Source: JBAYHN01 sp041666125
GTDB taxonomy: Bacteria; Patescibacteriota; Gracilibacteria; UBA1369; UM-FILTER-53-11
Assembly: GCA_041666125.1 (NCBI GenBank)
Contig: JBAYHN010000004.1
Coordinates: 1-33,773 of the forward strand
Length of the DNA stretch: 33,773 bases
Direction: 5' to 3'
The notes beneath the pieces are model-generated. The model did not search any database. It was given only the letters and a program-made list of their open reading frames with translations, and had not been told where the DNA came from. The position numbers and the translations under genes are program-made. Below are positions 30,165-33,773 of the stretch, piece by piece; the stretch's first letter is position 1; the number at the start of each line of letters is the position of its first letter.

Positions 30165-30221
30165 TTATTTGTTGCGGTTCATTGCTATAAGATTGATTGC
30201 AAACAACGGCATTTTTGCCTA

Positions 30222-32741
30222 TTAGCCAAGCTTTTTAACCATTTTTTCCACTTGAGTTTGTTTCTTTTTGATTGTCTTGCGCATGTTGGCAATGGATTTT
30301 TTATACTTTGCAATTTTTATGCGATCAGCTTTTTTCTTAATGTTTAGTTTTGCGATTTTCGCATCATATTTCGTTATTGATTTATTGTAATTTGCAATTG
30401 CCTTGTTGATTACATCAATTTGTTTTTGGAGTTTTGTTTTTTGGCTAGTTAAATTTGATTGTTGATTTGATTGATTTTGATTTTGCGCCTGCGTCTGTAC
30501 CTGATCTTGCGCATTTGAAACCGGAGCAGTTACCGTAATGGCCACCGTGTCCGACTGAGTGCTTTTATTGCTGTTTGTATCTACCGCGCGCAAAACATAA
30601 TTTATTTTGTCGCCCACAGTAACGCTTGTGTCTGTATAAGTTTGCGCATTTTTTAAGACGGTCGTATATATTCCAGAAACCTGTTCGCCGTTTCTCCCTC
30701 TGGCAATTTCAATGTGCAAGAGGTCAGCGGCAGTTGGGTCTGTCCAAGTTAAAACAACCTTACCTGCGGCATTAATTGTAGCCTTAATGTTAGTTGGCAG
30801 ACTTGGAGGAGTGCTGTCGGTTTGATTAGTTACTTCCACGCTTCCTGTTACTTCGCTCGAAAATGAAGCATTTCCCGCAAGGTCAAGAGTCGCCACAATA
30901 AAATAATAGCGCTCGCCGGTGCGTAAGCCGGTAACTGTGGTCGAGCCGGAAGAAGAAATAGTAGAAAGACTAGTATCATTTAAACGTGTCCATGCGGTTC
31001 CGTTAGTTATGGTGACGCCGGGTGTTCCCGCCCGATAATAAACTGTGTATTCTTTAAAATCCGCAGGCATTGACGGTAAAGCCCATATTAAATTTACGCT
31101 TGAGATTGAACTCACATGAACCTCTAGGCCCGAAACCGATGCCGGAGGGGTCAGGTCCCAACTCCCGTTCCCGCTTATTGTTCTTACTATAGATGTTGAC
31201 TCAATTCTATTGGAATTTGGAGATAAATCAGCCACGCAGCTTGAGCAACCTGCGGCAGGCGTAAATGTTCCGGATGGTTCGGTGGTTCCGGCGGAAGTTT
31301 TTATGCCAAGGTCTTGCCCGGCCATGGTAACTGTAATAACAGAACCTGTCGTATCAATCGCAACTGTGTTTTTTTGAGTTATATATGCGGCATTTCCGAT
31401 GGTGCCAAATCTGCCAAGGCCGGCAATTACTCCAGCTTCCGTTGTGTCTCCCATTGATGAAGAAGATGAAGTACCAAATGCGGGAGAAAAATCACCCGAC
31501 GCAGTTTTTACATCTTCGCTATAAGTTATGGTAACGGTGTTTTTGTTGTTTGTTTTACCAAGAGCGACGCCGGTGATTGTCGGGGTAGTGGTGTCGGTTA
31601 AAAACACTCGGCTTCGTGGCATTGCAGCGCCAAATGCATCAAATATGGCGGCTTCCACTTCTGCTGCCGCAACGGTATCAATATTAAAATCATACACACT
31701 CACGTCGCCACTAATAGTTAAAAGAACCCACCTGTCTCCGGCAGAATGGCTTACCGCCGTTGCCGCATTTAATGTTTTTGTGCCATTAACATCTATGTAA
31801 AGTAAATCGTTAGTAATTGCCGCGTTATTTAAAGAACCCAGAGATTCATCTGTAAATACCGGCTCGGAAAAAGTTACAAGAATTCTGCTTTTGTCTTTTA
31901 CCGCTTCCACGCTGGTAATTTGCGGTGTGACTGTGTCGCCGGAAGTGGAAGTGCTGCCCAAAGTTAAAGTGGAAGAAGCGACTGCGTTCCCATGAATATC
32001 GTAAATAGAGGCCGCATCGCCGGCAGCGCGACCGCTTATTTTATCTGCAGAGCCGGTTCCATCCAAATCATCTGCGTTTAATTCCGCATCCAAATCCAAA
32101 ATTGCATATGTTTTGTCTATTGGTTGAATTGCAGCGGACGACAAGGCAGAGGATCCGGAAGCGTCGCCGTCTGTAAAAGTAAAATCGGCATTGCTCACAG
32201 GCGCGTTGCTAAAAGCGGTTGCAGGCGAACTGTAATCGGTTGTAAAAACCGGTTCCGAAAAAGCGAGTACAAGTTTGTCTTTTGCTTGTTTATAAGTCAC
32301 GGAAAAAGTTGGCGCAGTTGTGTCTTGCGTTAAATTTACGGTTGCCTCCGAAAGGGCTCCGCCAACAGTAAAAATAGAGTTTATTGCCGCTCGAACAGTG
32401 TCTGAGCTGTCTCCGGAATCTGCAGCTTGTGCATCTGCAAATTCTATTACCGCCCAATTATTTCCGGCGGAATGGCTGCACGCAGCACCGCTTAAGTTTT
32501 GAAAACCAACAGCGCCATTTCCGCTCGCAATAACAAAATCGTTACAGTCCAAAGCGCCGGTACCATTTGCATTTCCATAAACCGGCATATTGAAAGTTAC
32601 AAGCATTTTATCGCTACCGACTTTAAAAGTTGCGGAGGTTATTGCCGGAGTTCCCTGTGCCGCAAAAGCTTCTCCTATACTAAAAGTAAGAAATCCAATA
32701 AGTCCACATAAGAGAACTGTAAAATTCTTGTAGTTTTTCAT
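30222..32741 (-). CDS. Large surface protein: Ig-like repeats, two FnIII domains, Lys-rich coiled-coil tail
   Basis: 839 residues with a signal peptide (cleavage near EAFAAQ). Four SbsA-like Ig repeats follow, each marked by a strand of the type LVTFNMPVYG, LVLAFSEPVFT, LVTFSEPVFT or VTITYSEDVKT (about 30-140, 148-270, 272-390, 395-515). After the hinge GSWDLTPP come two fibronectin III-like domains (about 550-650 and 660-750; YYFIVATLDLAGNAS, YVLRAVDTNSNKS), a Gln/Asn-rich linker, and a ~65-residue Lys-rich coiled coil at the C-terminus (LQKQIDVINKAIANYNKSI...). It has no LPXTG motif; the basic coiled coil may hold it to wall or membrane polymers. A paralogue lies directly upstream. Confidence 0.88.
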   Translation of the reverse strand: MKNYKNFTVLLCGLIGFLTFSIGEAFAAQGTPAITSATFKVGSDKMLVTFNMPVYGNANGTGALDCNDFVIASGNGAVGFQNLSGAACSHSAGNNWAVIEFADAQAADSGDSSDTVRAAINSIFTVGGALSEATVNLTQDTTAPTFSVTYKQAKDKLVLAFSEPVFTTDYSSPATAFSNAPVSNADFTFTDGDASGSSALSSAAIQPIDKTYAILDLDAELNADDLDGTGSADKISGRAAGDAASIYDIHGNAVASSTLTLGSTSTSGDTVTPQITSVEAVKDKSRILVTFSEPVFTDESLGSLNNAAITNDLLYIDVNGTKTLNAATAVSHSAGDRWVLLTISGDVSVYDFNIDTVAAAEVEAAIFDAFGAAMPRSRVFLTDTTTPTITGVALGKTNNKNTVTITYSEDVKTASGDFSPAFGTSSSSSMGDTTEAGVIAGLGRFGTIGNAAYITQKNTVAIDTTGSVITVTMAGQDLGIKTSAGTTEPSGTFTPAAGCSSCVADLSPNSNRIESTSIVRTISGNGSWDLTPPASVSGLEVHVSSISSVNLIWALPSMPADFKEYTVYYRAGTPGVTITNGTAWTRLNDTSLSTISSSGSTTVTGLRTGERYYFIVATLDLAGNASFSSEVTGSVEVTNQTDSTPPSLPTNIKATINAAGKVVLTWTDPTAADLLHIEIARGRNGEQVSGIYTTVLKNAQTYTDTSVTVGDKINYVLRAVDTNSNKSTQSDTVAITVTAPVSNAQDQVQTQAQNQNQSNQQSNLTSQKTKLQKQIDVINKAIANYNKSITKYDAKIAKLNIKKKADRIKIAKYKKSIANMRKTIKKKQTQVEKMVKKLG

Positions 32742-32822
32742 AAATTGCGATTTAAAGATTGTTTACATATTAATATATACGCCAAAGGCCTTTTTCGTAA
32801 CAGGAAAACCGTAGATTGCTTT

Positions 32823-33773
32823 TTAATTTTGTGATTTTAATTTCTTTTTTAGCTCTTCCAGCTTAATCACTTGCTTGGCTTTATTTTTCTCAATGCGTCG
32901 CATTACGCTCTTAATTTGTGCAATTTTAACTTTATTTTTTGTTTTATTTATACTCAATTTTTTAATTTGAACATTATAAAGCCCCAAAACTTTATCCATT
33001 GTTGCTATTGATTTTTCGAGCAATGCAATTCCATCTTCTGTGAGTTTTTCTTCTTTAGTTGGTAATTGGTTTTGAATTTGCTGATTTTGAATTCCCGTCA
33101 CAATTTGCGTTGCCTCTGGAATTGTAACCGTAACGGTTCCGGAATTACCACTTCTATTACCATTTATATCTTTAGATCTTAAAATATATTTAACTGTGTC
33201 ACCGACTTTTACATCTTTATCGGTGAATGTTTTTATTTCTTTGTTCACACTCACATATATATCTCCGCTCACCGGAATTTCATTTTTACCTCGGAGTATT
33301 TCTATGAGAGCTAAATCGCTGGCAGTTGGATCTGCCCATGTCAAAATCGCTTTGCCGTCTTTGGATTCCACTTTTATATCGGTTGGTATTGCCGGTGGAG
33401 TTGTTTCCACGAATGCACGGCCTTGCGCGGCTGCGTTAGCACTAATTTCCGAAGATGCCGTGCTAAAGTTTCCAGCCTTATCTATTACGTGAATTATAAA
33501 ATAATATAAATCTCCGACAGTAAGATCGGTAACGTCCGTGCCGGTAGTTGTGGCTGTTCGCAGAGCTGTGTCATTGGTGGATGACCACAAAGTTCCGTTT
33601 GAATAAGTTACCGCTGCGCTCGTTTTGTAATAAACGTGAAACCCTTGAAAGTCTGAAGGTGCCGTGATGGCCGACCAAAGTAATGGAATATTCCCATTTC
33701 CGGTAGTGCCGGTTGAAAAGCCGGTAATTTGATCCGGCGGAGTTAAATCCCAACTGCCGGATGAAGTAGGTGC
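32823..33773 (-). CDS. Second surface protein of the same family, 3' part (cut by window edge)
   Basis: The frame is open to the right window edge; homology to the 30222 gene starts well upstream of any internal start, so the gene is partial (about 316 residues seen). Visible order: GSWDLTPP hinge, fibronectin III-like domain (DFQGFHVYYKTS, YYFIIHVIDKAGNFS), second fibronectin III-like domain (PPAIPTDIKVESKDGKAILT, VKYILRSKDINGNRS), a Gln-rich linker (IQNQQIQNQ) and a Lys-rich coiled coil (ALLEKSIATMDKVLGLYNVQI...). Same layout as the downstream gene but clearly diverged, so it is an old duplication. An SbsA-like Ig part is expected beyond the edge. Gap to the next gene is 81 bp with a possible AT-rich promoter. 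Confidence 0.88.
   Translation of the reverse strand, partial: APTSSGSWDLTPPDQITGFSTGTTGNGNIPLLWSAITAPSDFQGFHVYYKTSAAVTYSNGTLWSSTNDTALRTATTTGTDVTDLTVGDLYYFIIHVIDKAGNFSTASSEISANAAAQGRAFVETTPPAIPTDIKVESKDGKAILTWADPTASDLALIEILRGKNEIPVSGDIYVSVNKEIKTFTDKDVKVGDTVKYILRSKDINGNRSGNSGTVTVTIPEATQIVTGIQNQQIQNQLPTKEEKLTEDGIALLEKSIATMDKVLGLYNVQIKKLSINKTKNKVKIAQIKSVMRRIEKNKAKQVIKLEELKKKLKSQN

Noticed and set aside
1..33773. CRISPR arrays or cas genes, transposases, phage genes, rRNA
   Set aside because: None seen: no regularly spaced repeats, no such protein signatures and no rRNA-like stretches on either strand.

Overview
This 33.8 kb window is AT-rich and gene-dense. It reads as a chromosomal segment of a small-genome bacterium with a Gram-positive-type or atypical envelope. 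An LPXTG sorting signal, proteins with SbsA-like Ig and fibronectin III repeats, many short unrecognised proteins, and start codons only 6-16 nt behind -10 boxes suggest a Patescibacteria/CPR lineage, possibly Peregrinibacteria-like. This placement is inference; no ribosomal marker lies in the window. TAA, TAG and TGA all end real genes (TGA ends murA and the 26654-27817 gene), so the standard bacterial code applies.

Layout. 1-6.7 kb: the 3' half of murA, a ComEC-type metallo-beta-lactamase protein whose 3' end runs antisense into murA, a sortase-type surface protein split by an in-frame TAG, a VanX-like D-Ala-D-Ala dipeptidase, argS, and an EamA-type transporter. 6.7-9 kb: a Fic protein with a C-terminal DNA-binding domain behind a repeat-loaded promoter, then TfoX_N, DUF3592 and DUF1697 genes. 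9-12.9 kb: three serine tRNA genes (CGA, GCT, TGA anticodons) around a patatin / cation-efflux / AttH-lipocalin gene series. 13-19 kb: mostly small unrecognised proteins mixed with a TipAS-domain protein, a ProX/YbaK tRNA deacylase, a lipoprotein and an SdpI-like membrane protein. 19-22 kb: a secreted protein, a CtpA-type protease, and a visibly GC-rich, SD-led small exported-protein gene that looks foreign.

22-27.9 kb is the most interesting part: a tightly packed minus-strand operon of four proteins I cannot assign by whole-length homology. Adjacent genes overlap by 4 nt (ATGA), are 2 nt apart, and overlap by 1 nt (TAATG). There is a good promoter in front and a hairpin/U-tract terminator behind. 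The 953-aa second protein has two membrane segments, a long coiled coil and a C-terminal region whose motifs fit an ADP-ribosyltransferase-like fold. The 121-aa protein right behind it sits where an immunity protein would.

The window closes with a UvrD/PcrA helicase and two tandem paralogous surface proteins with Ig-like and FnIII modules and a Lys-rich coiled-coil tail; the second runs off the right edge. Many mapped promoters are of the extended -10 type (TGnTATAAT-like) with very short or no leader. The only perfect Shine-Dalgarno sequence I noticed belongs to the GC-rich gene at 21572.
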